A DNA stretch of 64,000 nt from Rhodoferax lithotrophicus (GCF_019973615.1 NZ_AP024238.1:868001-932000); one strand, 5' to 3'; counted from the stretch's first letter, positions 36,093 to 46,047 are shown. A program made the numbers and translations. Notes: generated from the sequence alone by a model not told the origin.

Positions 36093-36536
36093 ATGCCTGA
36101 CAACAAGCAAGCACCCGTGTTCCAGATTCAACGTGTCTACCTGAAAGGCTTGGTGCTGGAGCAGCCGAACTCTCCGGCCATTTTTCTTGAGCCAACATCT
36201 CCTGCGGTGGAAGTGGCGATTTCCACCACTGCCGTGAAACAGGGTGATGGGATTTTCGAGTCCACGGTCAGTGTGACCGTGACGGCCAAAATTCAGGACA
36301 AGCTGGCTTTTGTGGTGGAGGCCAGGCAGGCGGGTGTTTTTGAAATTCGCCATATACCTGCTGATCAGCTTGACTCGGTACTGGGTATCGGTTGCCCGAC
36401 TATTTTGTACCCTTACCTGCGGGCCAACGTGGCTGATGCCATCACCCGTGCCGGATTTCCGCCCGTGCATCTCTCTGAAATCAATTTTCAGATGTTTTAT
36501 CAACAGCAACAAAAAGCTGCTACGCAGCAGAGCTGA
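36093..36536 (+). CDS. secB: SecB-family chaperone encoded in the acetone carboxylase operon
   Basis: A 147-residue protein with the full SecB layout: [22 protein letters not shown] at the N-terminus, [17 protein letters not shown] in the middle and [17 protein letters not shown] then [15 protein letters not shown] at the end. SecB is a tetrameric export chaperone, usually encoded beside grxC and gpsA; here it follows acxC and precedes a CoA ligase. The first 60 residues differ more from typical SecB than the rest. It may be a second, specialised SecB helping assembly of the large AcxABC complex, or simply the housekeeping SecB moved here. The first is inference from context. Confidence 0.85.
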   Translation: MPDNKQAPVFQIQRVYLKGLVLEQPNSPAIFLEPTSPAVEVAISTTAVKQGDGIFESTVSVTVTAKIQDKLAFVVEARQAGVFEIRHIPADQLDSVLGIGCPTILYPYLRANVADAITRAGFPPVHLSEINFQMFYQQQQKAATQQS

Positions 36537-36594
36537 AAATGCGGCATGGGAGTTTGAAACATCAGGGTGGTTGATGCCCGGTTGGAGTTGATTC

Positions 36595-38145
36595 ATGAGT
36601 CTTGTTGATTTGCTGATCCGTCAGGCCCGCCAGCAGCCTGAGTGTGCCGCAGTGTTCAGCGGTACAGCGTTGCACGCAACCTATGGCCAGTGGGCGGCCC
36701 GCAGTGCCGGTTTGGCGCAGGGGATGCGGCAAGCTGGTTTGCTGCCCGGTGACCGGGTGTTGCTGTTCATGCACAACCATCCGCGTTATCTTGAAGTGTT
36801 GTGGGCCGCCTGGTGGGCCGGTCTGGTGGTGGTGCCGGTGAATGCCAAGTTACACACACGGGAGGTCGAATGGATCATTGACAACGCACAAGCCCGCTGG
36901 GCCTTTGTCACCCGTGATGTGGCTCCCGAACCATTGGCGGGTCTGGAGCGGCAGATTGACATTGAAAGTGCCGAGGCCGATATATTGTTGGCCCCCATGC
37001 TGGATGCTTTTGCGGTCCCGGTGACACCCCGTGAACTTGGCGACTTGGCCTGGCTGTTTTACACCAGTGGCACCACCGGCAGGCCCAAGGGTGTGATGCT
37101 GACGCACCGAAACCTGATCACCATGGGATTGACTTATTTTGTCGATGTGGACCCGGTGGCCAACACGGACACCATTGTCTATGGTGCCCCCATGTCGCAT
37201 GGCGCTGGCCTGTACGCCATACCCCATGTCATGGCGGGCGCGCGTCATGTGGTGCCTGCGTCTGGCGGGGTGGACCCGGCGGAGCTGTTTGCGCTGGGGC
37301 AAGCTCTTGGGCCACTGTCCACCTTTGCAGCACCAACCATCGTTAAACGCTTGGTGGATCATGCGCAAGATCATGGCATCAGCGTCGAGGATTCGGCCAA
37401 ATCTTTCAAAACCATTGTTTACGGTGGTGCGCCCATGTACCTGGCCGACATTCAACGTGCCTTGCGGGTGATGGGGCCATGTTTTGTGCAGATTTATGGG
37501 CAGGGTGAAACACCCATGGTGGCAACGGCTCTGTCACGCCAGCAATTGGCAGATACCCTTCATCCACGTTATCTGGAGCGTATGGCCTCGGTGGGGGTGG
37601 CACAAACACCGGTGCAGGTGCGGGTGAGTAATGAGCAGGGTCAGGATGTTGCGCTGGGTGAGGTGGGTGAAGTGCTGGTCAAGGGCGACTGTGTGATGGC
37701 TGGCTATTGGCGCAATCCAGAAGCCAGCGCACTGGCCATCCGGGATGGCTGGCTGTGGACGGGGGATGTGGGGTGTCTGGATGGAGATGGCTTTTTGACG
37801 CTGAAAGACCGCAGCAAGGATCTGATCATCAGTGGCGGCTCCAACATCTACCCACGTGAAGTCGAAGAGGCGCTATTGACATTGAGTGGTGTGGATGAAG
37901 TGGCTGTTGTTGGTGTGCCAGACCCCGAGTGGGGTGAAGCGGTTGTGGCGTTTGTTGTGTTGCAGGCGGGCACCGCGGTAGGTCAGACCGAACTGGACGA
38001 GCATTGCCTGGCTCAGATCGCGCGCTTCAAACGTCCCAAACATTACCATTTGGTGGATCGTCTGCCTAAAAACAACTATGGCAAAGTGCTGAAAACAGAC
38101 CTGCGCGAAGTGGCCAGTTCGGCATTGAAGCTCCATAAGGTGTGA
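36595..38145 (+). CDS. AMP-forming acyl-CoA ligase, probable acetoacetate-CoA ligase
   Basis: A 516-residue ANL-superfamily ligase with the AMP-binding signature LFYTSGTTGRPKGVMLTHRN (about residues 154-173), YGQGETPM (A5), the TGDVGCLDGDGFLTLKDRSK segment (A7-A8) and the catalytic lysine in KNNYGKVLK (A10). The size fits medium/long-chain or aromatic acyl-CoA ligases rather than the 650-residue acetoacetyl-CoA synthetase family. Its place after acxABC-secB suggests that it activates acetoacetate to acetoacetyl-CoA, the next step of acetone breakdown; that substrate is inference. Confidence 0.78.
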   Translation: MSLVDLLIRQARQQPECAAVFSGTALHATYGQWAARSAGLAQGMRQAGLLPGDRVLLFMHNHPRYLEVLWAAWWAGLVVVPVNAKLHTREVEWIIDNAQARWAFVTRDVAPEPLAGLERQIDIESAEADILLAPMLDAFAVPVTPRELGDLAWLFYTSGTTGRPKGVMLTHRNLITMGLTYFVDVDPVANTDTIVYGAPMSHGAGLYAIPHVMAGARHVVPASGGVDPAELFALGQALGPLSTFAAPTIVKRLVDHAQDHGISVEDSAKSFKTIVYGGAPMYLADIQRALRVMGPCFVQIYGQGETPMVATALSRQQLADTLHPRYLERMASVGVAQTPVQVRVSNEQGQDVALGEVGEVLVKGDCVMAGYWRNPEASALAIRDGWLWTGDVGCLDGDGFLTLKDRSKDLIISGGSNIYPREVEEALLTLSGVDEVAVVGVPDPEWGEAVVAFVVLQAGTAVGQTELDEHCLAQIARFKRPKHYHLVDRLPKNNYGKVLKTDLREVASSALKLHKV

Positions 38146-38311
38146 CAGGCTGTTCTGGCTTGGTGGTTCAGACAAATTTGGTCTGTGATGCTTCGAGCAT
38201 CACCATGTCACTAATGTGTTGACCACGCCACCCGGCAACCATGGGTCATCCTGAAGGTGCATGGGTGGGTGTTCAACGATACTCTGTCCCTTCAATTTCA
38301 TGGGGCGTGGT

Positions 38312-38671
38312 ATGGATTTTTGGGGTATTTTTGAAAAGTATTGGCCATTCATGGCTTTGGGTCTGTGGTTGGCGTACAAGTGGTGGAACTCCAGAAGAGT
38401 TGTTGCCATGCTGCCAGAGCTCAGGAAAAACGGGGCCATCTTTGTGGATGTTCGATCAGCCGGAGAATTTGCCCATGGCAATGCCCCCGGAACCATCAAT
38501 ATCCCCTTGCCGGAGTTAGGCAGCCGGCTTGGCGAGTTACCCAAGTCCGTCCCCGTTGTGCTCTGCTGTGCCAGCGGAACGCGTAGTGCCATGGCCAAAC
38601 TTTTGCTCAAGAAAAATGGCTATCCGATGGTGCATAACATCGGGACCTGGAGCAAGTTTCTAGACAAATAG
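38312..38671 (+). CDS. Membrane-anchored rhodanese-like protein
   Basis: A 119-residue protein with one N-terminal hydrophobic segment (WGIFEKYWPFMALGLWLAYKW) and a rhodanese domain: FVDVRSAGEFAHGNAPGTINIP and the active-site loop LCCASGTRSAMA with the catalytic Cys. Such single-domain rhodaneses carry persulfide sulfur. The ATG at 38312 follows GGGGCG by a few bases; an ATG at 38300 is also in frame. Whether it is part of the acetone operon or a separate unit is unclear, as 166 bases separate it from the ligase. Confidence 0.8.
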   Translation: MDFWGIFEKYWPFMALGLWLAYKWWNSRRVVAMLPELRKNGAIFVDVRSAGEFAHGNAPGTINIPLPELGSRLGELPKSVPVVLCCASGTRSAMAKLLLKKNGYPMVHNIGTWSKFLDK

Positions 38672-38971
38672 CGGCCTATCTCCCATGTGCGCGTGTGCGC
38701 ATTGAGCACATGCCCCCAAGCCACTCAACGCCGGGTCACGCAGAATACGCCCGTTTGTTGGGTCCACTTTTTAAGCAATGGCTCAGTGATCATTACAATT
38801 CCCATCCATTCTCCAGGACAAAACGATGACCAAAAAACTGCAAAAGTGCAGGATTGGTGGTGCTTGTCCTGAGCGCTTATTCCCCAACTTTCCAACGCGG
38901 ATTGGGCACTTTGACGATGCCCGTATGGGGTTCGATCGTGCCGTTGAGTTATTAATTAACAAGGATTTTTT
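38672..38971. other. Gene-free gap before ychF
   Basis: 300 bases with no convincing gene. One inverted repeat is present, CATGTGC (38684-38690) with GCACATG (38706-38712), just after the rhodanese gene and without a T-run. The last 30 bases hold an A/T-rich stretch and AAGGA before the ychF start. Nothing else was recognised. Confidence 0.5.
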
Positions 38972-40060
38972 ATGAAATGTGGCATCGTGGGCTTGCCCAA
39001 CGTCGGTAAATCGACCCTGTTCAACGCGCTGACCAAAGCTGGCATCGCGGCTGAAAATTACCCTTTTTGCACCATCGAACCCAATGTGGGCATCGTCGAG
39101 GTGCCGGACCCGCGGCTGGAGGCCCTGTCGGCCATCGTGCATCCTGAGCGGATACAACGCGCCATTGTGGAGTTTGTCGATATTGCCGGTCTGGTGGCCG
39201 GTGCCAGTACCGGTGAAGGTTTGGGTAACAAGTTTTTGGCACACATCCGTGAGACCGATGCCACCATCAATGTGGTGCGCTGTTTTGAAGACGACAACGT
39301 GATCCACGTGGCTGGCAAGGTGGACCCGATTTCTGACATTGAAGTGATCCAGACCGAGCTGTGTCTGGCCGACTTGAGCACCGTGGATAAAGCACTATCG
39401 CGTTACCAGAAGGCTGCCAGATCGGGTGGCGACAAGGAGGCTGCCAAGCTGGTCAGCATTCTGGAGCGCTGTCAGGCCGCCCTGAACGAAGCCAAGCCGG
39501 TGCGCACGATTGATTTCACCAAGGAAGAGCAGCCGTTGCTCAAGCAGTTCTTTTTGATCACGGCCAAACCGGCCATGTTTGTCGCCAACGTGGCCGAAGA
39601 CGGTTTTGAGAACAACCCGTTCCTGGATCGCTTGACGGCTTATGCCACTGCCCAAAATGCGCCGGTGGTGGCCATCAGCGCCAAGCTGGAGGCTGAAATG
39701 GCCGACATGAGTGATGAGGACCGTCAGATGTTTCTGGAGGAAATGGGACTGCACGAGCCCGGCTTGAACCGCCTGATCCGCGCCGCCTACGACCTGCTGG
39801 GTTTGCAGACCTATTTCACCGCCGGCGTGAAGGAAGTGCGTGCCTGGACCATCCACAAGGGTGATACCGGCCCGCAAGCCGCCGGCGTGATCCACACCGA
39901 TTTTGAAAAAGGCTACATCCGCGCCCAGACCATTGCCTATGACGATTTCATCGCTTTCAAGGGTGAGCAAGGGGCCAAGGATGCCGGCAAGATGCGCGCC
40001 GAAGGCAAAGATTACGTCGTCAAGGATGGCGATGTGATGAACTTCTTGTTCAGTTCTTAA
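38972..40060 (+). CDS. ychF: Redox-regulated ATPase YchF
   Basis: A 362-residue Obg-family P-loop protein. G1 is [14 protein letters not shown] (about residues 7-20), switch region [13 protein letters not shown]3 [11 protein letters not shown] and a C-terminal TGS domain ([23 protein letters not shown]). YchF/OLA1 hydrolyses ATP rather than GTP, binds ribosomes and acts in oxidative-stress responses. AAGGA lies eight bases before the ATG. Length and domains are standard. Confidence 0.96.
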   Translation: MKCGIVGLPNVGKSTLFNALTKAGIAAENYPFCTIEPNVGIVEVPDPRLEALSAIVHPERIQRAIVEFVDIAGLVAGASTGEGLGNKFLAHIRETDATINVVRCFEDDNVIHVAGKVDPISDIEVIQTELCLADLSTVDKALSRYQKAARSGGDKEAAKLVSILERCQAALNEAKPVRTIDFTKEEQPLLKQFFLITAKPAMFVANVAEDGFENNPFLDRLTAYATAQNAPVVAISAKLEAEMADMSDEDRQMFLEEMGLHEPGLNRLIRAAYDLLGLQTYFTAGVKEVRAWTIHKGDTGPQAAGVIHTDFEKGYIRAQTIAYDDFIAFKGEQGAKDAGKMRAEGKDYVVKDGDVMNFLFSS

Positions 40061-40085
40061 GGATATTTCACCCCTGGTGCTTGTG

Positions 40086-40125
40086 TAGTAGGCGTCAAAT
40101 GCTATCTAAAATATAGCGTTTGGCG
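40086..40125 (+). repeat. Dispersed palindromic repeat, copy 8 (diverged)
   Basis: GTGCTTGTGTAGTAGGCGTC followed by AAATGCTATCTAAAATATAG aligns with the family (GTGCTTGT...AAGCGTAAGTAGCTAT). CAAATGCTAT also pairs with ATAGCGTTTG across a 7-base loop. It lies in the convergent gap between ychF and the YqaA-type gene. Confidence 0.55.
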
Positions 40126-40166
40126 CTGCACTTCTGTCGGATGGTGCAGGGCGCCCGGCGCGTGCA

Positions 40167-40637
40167 TCAATTACCAAAAACACCGGCCAGTGCTGCCGTC
40201 ATGAGGACATAGCGGGCACATTTGCCAATCGCCATATAAGCCAGACAGGGCCAGAAGGGCAGTTTGAGCCAGCCTGCCACGGCGCACAGAGGGTCACCCA
40301 CCAGCGGTAACCAGGCCATCAGACAGGCTTTGGGGCCGAGTCGCTCCAGCCAATCCAGGGCGCGCAGATGATGGGCGCTGTGCTGGTGGCGTTCAATCAC
40401 CTTGTGTGAAGCCAGGCCCATCCACCAGGTGACGGCGCCGCCCAGTGTGTTGCCCGCCGTGGCCACCGCAATGGCGGGCCAGAAAAGTTGCGGGCTGAGT
40501 TTAATCAGGCCAAAGACGGCTGGTTCGGAACCCAATGGCAGTAGCGTGGCCGAGATGAAGGACACCACAAACACCGTGCTCAAGCCAAATTTGGGTAGCG
40601 CCAGCAGGGTGAGGAGTTGTTCAAGCCAGAGTTCCAT
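40167..40637 (-). CDS. yqaA: YqaA-family (VTT/DedA-like) membrane protein
   Basis: A 156-residue membrane protein with about four hydrophobic segments. The VTT/SNARE-associated family pattern is visible in LGSEPAVFGLIK, GNTLGGAVTWWMGL (GNxxGxxxxY-like) and WLPLVGDPLCAVAGWLKLPF (G-D-P/x motif). Related DedA proteins act as undecaprenyl- or phospholipid transporters; the role of the YqaA branch is not known. The ATG at 40637 gives the expected start MELWLEQLL; a GTG at 40661 is also in frame. It converges on ychF. Confidence 0.82.
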   Translation of the reverse strand: MELWLEQLLTLLALPKFGLSTVFVVSFISATLLPLGSEPAVFGLIKLSPQLFWPAIAVATAGNTLGGAVTWWMGLASHKVIERHQHSAHHLRALDWLERLGPKACLMAWLPLVGDPLCAVAGWLKLPFWPCLAYMAIGKCARYVLMTAALAGVFGN

Positions 40638-40772
40638 GGGTGCGCGAGTATAGGCAGACACTGGTGATTTCGATGGCCAGACGCTTTTGTGTGCTGAAAT
40701 TTTGAGCAGTTAGAATCCTACCATCCCCCGCTTTTTCATACCCCGTTTGCTTTGAACTTTGAATCTGTTCGC

Positions 40773-41822
40773 ATGAACATTGGTCCCTATTGCCTGCCCA
40801 ACCGTTTTTTTGTTGCCCCCATGGCGGGGGTGACTGATCGGCCGTTTCGCCAGTTGTGCAAGCAACTGGGGGCGGGTTATGCGGTCAGCGAAATGGTCAC
40901 CAGCCGCCCGGACTTGTGGGATTCGCTCAAAACCTCCCGGCGTGCCAACCATGCAGGCGAGCCCGGTCCGATTGCCGTTCAAATTGCTGGCACCGAGCCG
41001 CAAATGATGGCCGATGCGGCCCGCTACAACATCGACCGCGGGGCCCAGATCATTGACATCAACATGGGCTGCCCGGCCAAAAAAGTCTGCAACAAGTGGG
41101 CTGGGTCGGCCCTGATGCAAGACGAAACACTGGCGTTGCAGATCGTGTCGGCCGTGGTAGAGGCTTGTGCACCGCGTGGTATCCCCGTGACGCTGAAAAT
41201 GCGCACCGGCTGGTGCCACGCCGAAAAAAACGCCGTCTCACTGGCCCGCGCAGCTGAAGCTGCGGGCGTGCAGATGGTTACCGTGCATGGTCGCACCCGT
41301 GAGCAAGCTTACAAGGGGGCGGCTGAGTACGACACCATTGCGGCGGTCAAGGCGGCACTGAACATCCCGGTGGTGGCCAATGGTGACATCGACAGCCCGG
41401 CCAAAGCCCGTGCGGTGTTCGCCAGTACCGGGGCGGATGCGGTGATGATTGGCCGCGCCGCACAGGGGCGACCCTGGATTTTTCGCGAAATGGCACATTT
41501 CATGGCCACCGGTGAGGTGTTGGCACAGCCTCTGGTGGCCGAGGTGAAACAGCTGTTGCTGGCGCATTTGCAAGACCATTACAGCTTGTATGGCGAGTTT
41601 GCTGGCGTGCGCAGTGCCCGCAAGCATATCGGCTGGTACGTGCGCGGTTTGCCGGGAGGGGAAGCCTTTCGCGCCCGGATGAACCTGCTGACCGATGCCG
41701 CGGCGCAATCCAGGGCCGTGGCTGATTTTTGGGATGAACTCAACACGCGCATGGATCGACTGCCTGAGCCTGCGCTGAAGATGCATCCATTGGAAGATAG
41801 AAAACCGGAGACCGTGGCATGA
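40773..41822 (+). CDS. dusB: tRNA dihydrouridine synthase DusB
   Basis: A 349-residue FMN-dependent TIM-barrel enzyme that reduces uridine to dihydrouridine in tRNA (U17 for DusB). Visible are VAPMAGVTDRPFR at the N-terminus, the catalytic cysteine in NMGCPAKKVCNKWAGSALM, and MVTVHGRTREQ and GDIDSPAKA in the barrel. The ATG at 40773 begins MNIGPYCLPNRFFVAPMAG; a TTG at 40752 is an upstream alternative. It is translationally coupled to fis (ATGA overlap), the usual dusB-fis arrangement. Confidence 0.95.
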   Translation: MNIGPYCLPNRFFVAPMAGVTDRPFRQLCKQLGAGYAVSEMVTSRPDLWDSLKTSRRANHAGEPGPIAVQIAGTEPQMMADAARYNIDRGAQIIDINMGCPAKKVCNKWAGSALMQDETLALQIVSAVVEACAPRGIPVTLKMRTGWCHAEKNAVSLARAAEAAGVQMVTVHGRTREQAYKGAAEYDTIAAVKAALNIPVVANGDIDSPAKARAVFASTGADAVMIGRAAQGRPWIFREMAHFMATGEVLAQPLVAEVKQLLLAHLQDHYSLYGEFAGVRSARKHIGWYVRGLPGGEAFRARMNLLTDAAAQSRAVADFWDELNTRMDRLPEPALKMHPLEDRKPETVA

Positions 41823-42055
41823 AACCTCTGCATATTGCGGATGCTGTGCGCAGCAACCTTGAAGATTACTTGAAAGATTTGGGCCAAAGTGAGCCCAATG
41901 GCATGTACGACATGTTGGTTGCGGTGGTTGAAAAACCGCTGCTGGAGGTGGTGATGCAACGCACCGACCATAACCAGTCCAAGGCGGCGCAATGGCTGGG
42001 GCTGAACCGCAACACCCTGCGCAAGAAACTGCTGGAGCATAAGCTCATTAATTAA
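41819..42055 (+). CDS. fis: Fis family DNA-binding protein
   Basis: A 78-residue protein with the Fis C-terminal HTH (MQRTDHNQSKAAQWLGLNRNTLRKKLLEHKLI). Fis is a homodimeric nucleoid-associated regulator of growth-related genes. It overlaps dusB by 4 bp. The stop codon TAA at 42053-42055 abuts a dispersed repeat whose first bases (TAATAGCTACTGG) follow directly. Confidence 0.94.
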   Translation: MKPLHIADAVRSNLEDYLKDLGQSEPNGMYDMLVAVVEKPLLEVVMQRTDHNQSKAAQWLGLNRNTLRKKLLEHKLIN

Positions 42056-42105
42056 TAGCTACTGGCGCTTATATATAAAGCACTAGAGCCTGATTTACTA
42101 TAAAT
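42053..42105 (-). repeat. Dispersed palindromic repeat, copy 9
   Basis: TAATAGCTACTGGCGCTTAT, then AAAGCACTAGAGCCTGATTT. It begins at the fis stop codon and ends 28 bases before the purH start, with the orientation taken by other copies after gene ends. Confidence 0.8.
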
Positions 42106-42133
42106 TTTTATTCACCCTCGAACGTCTCACACC

Positions 42134-43729
42134 ATGAACGCACTTCTTTCTGTTTCCGATAAAACCGGTATTGTTGAATTCGCCCAGGCCTTACACGCCC
42201 TGGGCATCAAGCTGTTAAGCACCGGCGGCACGGCCAAATTGCTGGCCGAACAAGGCCTGCCGGTGACCGAAGTGGCTGAAGTCACCGGTTTTCCCGAGAT
42301 GCTGGATGGTCGTGTGAAAACCCTGCACCCCAAAGTACACGGCGGCTTGCTGGCCCGGCGCGACCTGCCCGAGCACATGGCGGCGTTGAAAACCCATGCC
42401 ATTGACACCATTGACCTGCTGGTGGTCAACCTTTACCCATTTGAAGCCACCGTGGCCAAAGCCGCTTGCACCTTGGAGGACGCGATTGAAAACATCGACA
42501 TCGGCGGCCCGGCCATGGTGCGTAGCGCCGCCAAAAACTGGAAAGACGTGGCGGTGCTGACCGATGCGTCGCAATACGCTCAGGTGCTGGCCGACTTGCA
42601 AGCCAGCGGCGTGGTGTCGCAGAAAACCAAATTTGCCTTGAGTGTGGCCGCCTTCAACCGCATCAGCCAGTACGACGGTGCGATCAGCGATTATTTGAGC
42701 TCGGTGCAGTTTGGCGACGGTGTGCCCGAGGGCGCAGCGCCCACGCTGGATCTGTTCCCCGGCCAGAGCAATGGCCGGTTCGTCAAAGTGCAAGACCTGC
42801 GTTACGGCGAAAACTCGCACCAGAACGCCGCCTTGTACCGCGACCTGTACCCCGCGCCCGGCTCCCTGGTCACGGCCAAGCAGTTGCAGGGCAAGGAACT
42901 GAGTTACAACAACATTGGTGATGCCGATGCAGCCTGGGAATGTGTCAAGAGTTTCAACACACCGGCCTGTGTCATCGTCAAACACGCCAACCCCTGTGGT
43001 GTGGCGCTTGGTGTGGATGCGCTGGAGTCTTACAGCAAGGCTTTCCAGACCGATCCGACCTCGGCTTTTGGCGGCATCATTGCCGTCAACTGCACACTGG
43101 ATGAGCGTGCGGCGCTGCAAATGTCGAAGCAGTTTATTGAGGTCTTGATGGCCCCGGCCTTCACCCCCGAGGCCTTGGCGGTGTTCAAGAGCAAGGTGAA
43201 TGTGCGCATCCTGCAGATCGATCTGCCCAAGGGTGGAGACAAGCCGTGGGAGCAGGGCCGCAACTTCATGGACATGAAGCGCATTGGCTCAGGCATCCTG
43301 CTGCAGACCGCCGATAACCACGAGCTGGCCTTGTCTGACTTGAAAGTGGTCACCAACTTGCAGCCGAGTGCCGAGCAACTCAAAGACCTGATGTTCGCCT
43401 GGACGGTGGCCAAATACGTCAAGAGCAATGCCATTGTGTTCTGCAAAGACAGCATGACCATGGGGGTTGGGGCTGGGCAGATGAGCCGCCTGGATTCGGC
43501 GCGTATCGCCAGCATCAAGGCCGAGCATGCCGGTTTGAGCCTCAAAGGCACGGCGGTGGCCAGTGATGCCTTCTTCCCGTTCCGCGATGGTCTGGATGTG
43601 GTGGTGGACGCGGGGGCCACTTGCGTGATCCAGCCCGGAGGTTCGATCCGTGACCAGGAGGTGATTGATGCCGCCAACGAGCGTGGCGTGGTGATGGTCT
43701 ACACCGGTGTGCGCCATTTCAGGCATTGA
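42134..43729 (+). CDS. purH: Bifunctional AICAR transformylase/IMP cyclohydrolase PurH
   Basis: A 531-residue enzyme for the last two steps of IMP synthesis. The N-terminal MGS-like IMP cyclohydrolase domain has [14 protein letters not shown] and [10 protein letters not shown]; the C-terminal transformylase domain has [28 protein letters not shown] (Lys-His catalytic pair) and [10 protein letters not shown]. Standard length and arrangement. It follows fis across a repeat and is ended by a strong intrinsic terminator. Confidence 0.97.
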   Translation: MNALLSVSDKTGIVEFAQALHALGIKLLSTGGTAKLLAEQGLPVTEVAEVTGFPEMLDGRVKTLHPKVHGGLLARRDLPEHMAALKTHAIDTIDLLVVNLYPFEATVAKAACTLEDAIENIDIGGPAMVRSAAKNWKDVAVLTDASQYAQVLADLQASGVVSQKTKFALSVAAFNRISQYDGAISDYLSSVQFGDGVPEGAAPTLDLFPGQSNGRFVKVQDLRYGENSHQNAALYRDLYPAPGSLVTAKQLQGKELSYNNIGDADAAWECVKSFNTPACVIVKHANPCGVALGVDALESYSKAFQTDPTSAFGGIIAVNCTLDERAALQMSKQFIEVLMAPAFTPEALAVFKSKVNVRILQIDLPKGGDKPWEQGRNFMDMKRIGSGILLQTADNHELALSDLKVVTNLQPSAEQLKDLMFAWTVAKYVKSNAIVFCKDSMTMGVGAGQMSRLDSARIASIKAEHAGLSLKGTAVASDAFFPFRDGLDVVVDAGATCVIQPGGSIRDQEVIDAANERGVVMVYTGVRHFRH

Positions 43730-43743
43730 ACCGGATAAGTCTC

Positions 43744-43772
43744 AAAAAAAGCGGCCTTGAGCCGCTTTTTTT
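43744..43772. terminator. Intrinsic terminator after purH
   Basis: Seven A, then GCGGC-CTTGA-GCCGC, then seven T. The A- and T-runs make it symmetrical, so it can end purH and also read from hemL on the other strand. Confidence 0.92.
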
Positions 43773-43776
43773 ATAA

Positions 43777-43830
43777 AAAATCAGGCTGTAGCGCTTGTTG
43801 TACAAGCGCAAGAAGCTATTTATTTTGTAG
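43777..43830 (+). repeat. Dispersed palindromic repeat, copy 10
   Basis: GTAGCGCTTGTTGTACAAGC, then GCAAGAAGCTATTTATTTTG; inner stem GCGCTTGT/ACAAGCGC is perfect. The right end forms the hemL 3' end: its stop TAG and last codons (Leu-Gln-Asn-Lys) lie inside. Confidence 0.85.
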
Positions 43831-45129
43831 TAATTTAAACACCTCACGGGCCGCAGCCACGGTCTGGGCAATGTCGGCATCGGTGTGCGCCTGGCTGACA
43901 AAACCGGCTTCATACAGCGCCGGGGCGATGTACTCGCCGCGATCCAGCAGGCCGTGAAACAGTTGGTTGAATTTGGCCCCTTCGGTTTTCATGACTTGGC
44001 CATAGTTCTGCGGCAGTTCCGGCAGCAGGTAAAAACCCATCATGCCGCCTTCGCTGTCGCCACAAAACGCCACACCTTCGGCGCTGGCCGCAGCTTTCAG
44101 GCCGTCGATCAGGGCGCGGGTTTTGCGGCCCAGTTCGTCGTAAAAACCGGGGCGGCTGATTTCTGCCAGGGTAGCCAGGCCACAGGCGGTGGCGACCGGG
44201 TTGCCGCTCAAGGTGCCAGCCTGGTAGACCGTACCGAGTGGGGCCAGGTGGTTCATCACGGCACGTTTGGCCCCAAAAGCTGCCAGCGGCATGCCGCCGC
44301 CAATCACCTTGCCCATCACCGTCATGTCGGGCTCAAAGCCGGGAATGGCCTTGGCATAAACACTTTGGGCACCGCCCAGGGCAACGCGGAAACCGGTCAT
44401 CACTTCGTCAAACACCAGCAGCGCACCGTACTGCGTGCACAGCTCGCGGCAACGTTTCACAAACGGGATGCTGGCGCGTACAAAGTTCATGTTGCCGCAG
44501 ATCGGCTCCATCATCAGGCAGGCAATGTCATGGCCCTGGGTGGCAAAAGCGGCCTCCAGTTGCTCAATGTTGTTGTATTCCAGCACCACGGTGTGCTGCA
44601 CCACTTCAGGCGGTACACCGGCACTGGTGGGGTTGCCAAAGGTGGCCAGGCCGGAGCCGGCTTTGACCAGCAGGGCATCGGCGTGGCCGTGGTAGCAGCC
44701 TTCAAATTTGATCAGTTTGTTGCGCCCGGTGGCCCCGCGGGCCAGGCGGATGGTGCTCATGGCAGCTTCGGTACCCGAGCTCACCAGCCGCACCATGTCC
44801 ATGCTGGGCATGAGTTTCAAAATGGCCTCGGCCAGCTCGACCTCGCGTTCGGTGGGAGCCCCGTAAGAGAAGCCTTCCAGCACGGCTTTTTGTACCGCTT
44901 CCAGCACCGCTGGATGACCATGACCCAGAATCATCGGGCCCCAGGAGCCAATGTAATCGGTGTAGCGTTGGCCGTTGGCATCCCAGATGTAGGCCCCTTG
45001 GGCGCGGGTGATGAAGCGGGGTGTGCCGCCTACCGCGCGAAAGGCGCGCACCGGGGAGTTGACCCCGCCGGGAATGACTTTGGCGGCGCGTTCGAACAAG
45101 GCTAAATTTTGGTCAGTGGTGGGCATCAT
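43816..45129 (-). CDS. hemL: Glutamate-1-semialdehyde 2,1-aminomutase
   Basis: A 437-residue PLP enzyme of tetrapyrrole synthesis (C5 pathway) making 5-aminolevulinate. Signatures: [11 protein letters not shown] at the N-terminus, [30 protein letters not shown], and the PLP lysine in [17 protein letters not shown] preceded by [10 protein letters not shown]. The ATG at 45129 directly precedes the usual start region; no strong ribosome site is seen. The C-terminal codons and stop come from a dispersed repeat. It may supply uroporphyrinogen used by cobA near the right end. Confidence 0.95.
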   Translation of the reverse strand: MMPTTDQNLALFERAAKVIPGGVNSPVRAFRAVGGTPRFITRAQGAYIWDANGQRYTDYIGSWGPMILGHGHPAVLEAVQKAVLEGFSYGAPTEREVELAEAILKLMPSMDMVRLVSSGTEAAMSTIRLARGATGRNKLIKFEGCYHGHADALLVKAGSGLATFGNPTSAGVPPEVVQHTVVLEYNNIEQLEAAFATQGHDIACLMMEPICGNMNFVRASIPFVKRCRELCTQYGALLVFDEVMTGFRVALGGAQSVYAKAIPGFEPDMTVMGKVIGGGMPLAAFGAKRAVMNHLAPLGTVYQAGTLSGNPVATACGLATLAEISRPGFYDELGRKTRALIDGLKAAASAEGVAFCGDSEGGMMGFYLLPELPQNYGQVMKTEGAKFNQLFHGLLDRGEYIAPALYEAGFVSQAHTDADIAQTVAAAREVFKLLQNK

Positions 45130-45405
45130 GTGAATGGTGTTTCTGTGTTTGTGAAGGTGAAAAATGCTTGCCTGAGCAGTCAGACGATATTTTGGAATGA
45201 CCGGCAGAATGAGTGAAAAGTGTCCAGGCAAGGGCGCAACCAGACGAAAGTTGCTGTGCTACGGGTAAGCCGGGGGAAGAGCTTCAGCGATTCGGGCATT
45301 TCTTGAGGCAGAATAGGGCGGTAAGCGCAGGTGCTTGCAACCAAAGGGTTGCAGAGTTTTTGGCAGACTGTGAAAAATGACATTCTATTTGAAGGCTTTT
45401 ATAGC

Positions 45406-45582
45406 GTGACACAAACAACGACAACCTGGATGTGCTTGATTTGTGGCTGGATTTATGATGAATCCACTGGTGATCCTGAGCACGGTGTGCCACCGGGAGT
45501 TGCTTGGCAAGACGTTCCACTGAATTGGGTTTGTCCAGATTGTGGTGCGCGCAAGGAAGATTTTGAAATGGTTCGGATTTGA
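45406..45582 (+). CDS. rubA: Rubredoxin
   Basis: A 58-residue protein with the two rubredoxin iron-binding pairs MCLICGWIYDESTGDPEHG and WVCPDCGARKEDFE (CxxCG...CPxCG). It carries single electrons on one Fe(Cys)4 centre. The GTG at 45406 (TQTTTTWMCLICG) has GAAGG ten bases upstream; the frame is open further to 45331, but that would add an unusual hydrophobic N-terminus. It precedes pilG, a common order in this group. Confidence 0.9.
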   Translation: MTQTTTTWMCLICGWIYDESTGDPEHGVPPGVAWQDVPLNWVCPDCGARKEDFEMVRI

Positions 45583-45648
45583 CCCTTGCGCAGTCATTTG
45601 TAATTTGCGCAATTGTTTGAAGTGTCCTCAATACAGGAGTGATATCTG

Positions 45649-46047
45649 GTGAGTACAACTGGTTCGAATTTGAAAATTTTGGTGGTTGACGACAGCAACA
45701 CCATCCGGCGTAGCGCCGAAATATTCCTGAAGGCTGGCAAGCATGAGGTGGTGTTGGCCGAAGACGGGTTCGATGCATTGGCCAAAGTTAGTGACTACAA
45801 ACCTGACCTGATTTTTTGTGACATATTGATGCCCCGCTTGGACGGTTACCAGACATGCGCCATCATCAAGCGAAATGCCAAGTTTGCCAATGTGCCGGTG
45901 GTCATGTTGTCGTCAAAAGATGGTGTGTTTGACAAGGCACGTGGCCGCATGGTCGGGGCGCAAGATTATTTAACCAAACCGTTTACCAAAGATCAGTTGC
46001 TCAAAGCGGTTGATCAGTTTGGCGTGGCGGCACAAGGAGTGGTGTAG
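45649..46047 (+). CDS. pilG: Twitching-motility response regulator PilG
   Basis: A 132-residue single REC domain: acidic pocket in VVDDSNTIR, phospho-acceptor Asp in LIFCDILMPRLDGY and conserved Lys in YLTKPFTKDQL. PilG is the CheY-like output of the Pil-Chp system that controls type IV pilus extension and cAMP. GTG start with AGGAG upstream. It overlaps pilH by one base. Confidence 0.92.
   Translation: MSTTGSNLKILVVDDSNTIRRSAEIFLKAGKHEVVLAEDGFDALAKVSDYKPDLIFCDILMPRLDGYQTCAIIKRNAKFANVPVVMLSSKDGVFDKARGRMVGAQDYLTKPFTKDQLLKAVDQFGVAAQGVV

Noticed and set aside
45336..45361. TGCAACC-AAAG-GGTTGCA hairpin followed by GAGTTTTT before rubredoxin
   Set aside because: Short 7-bp stem with no clear gene ending ahead of it on the plus strand; it may be chance, so it is not called a terminator.
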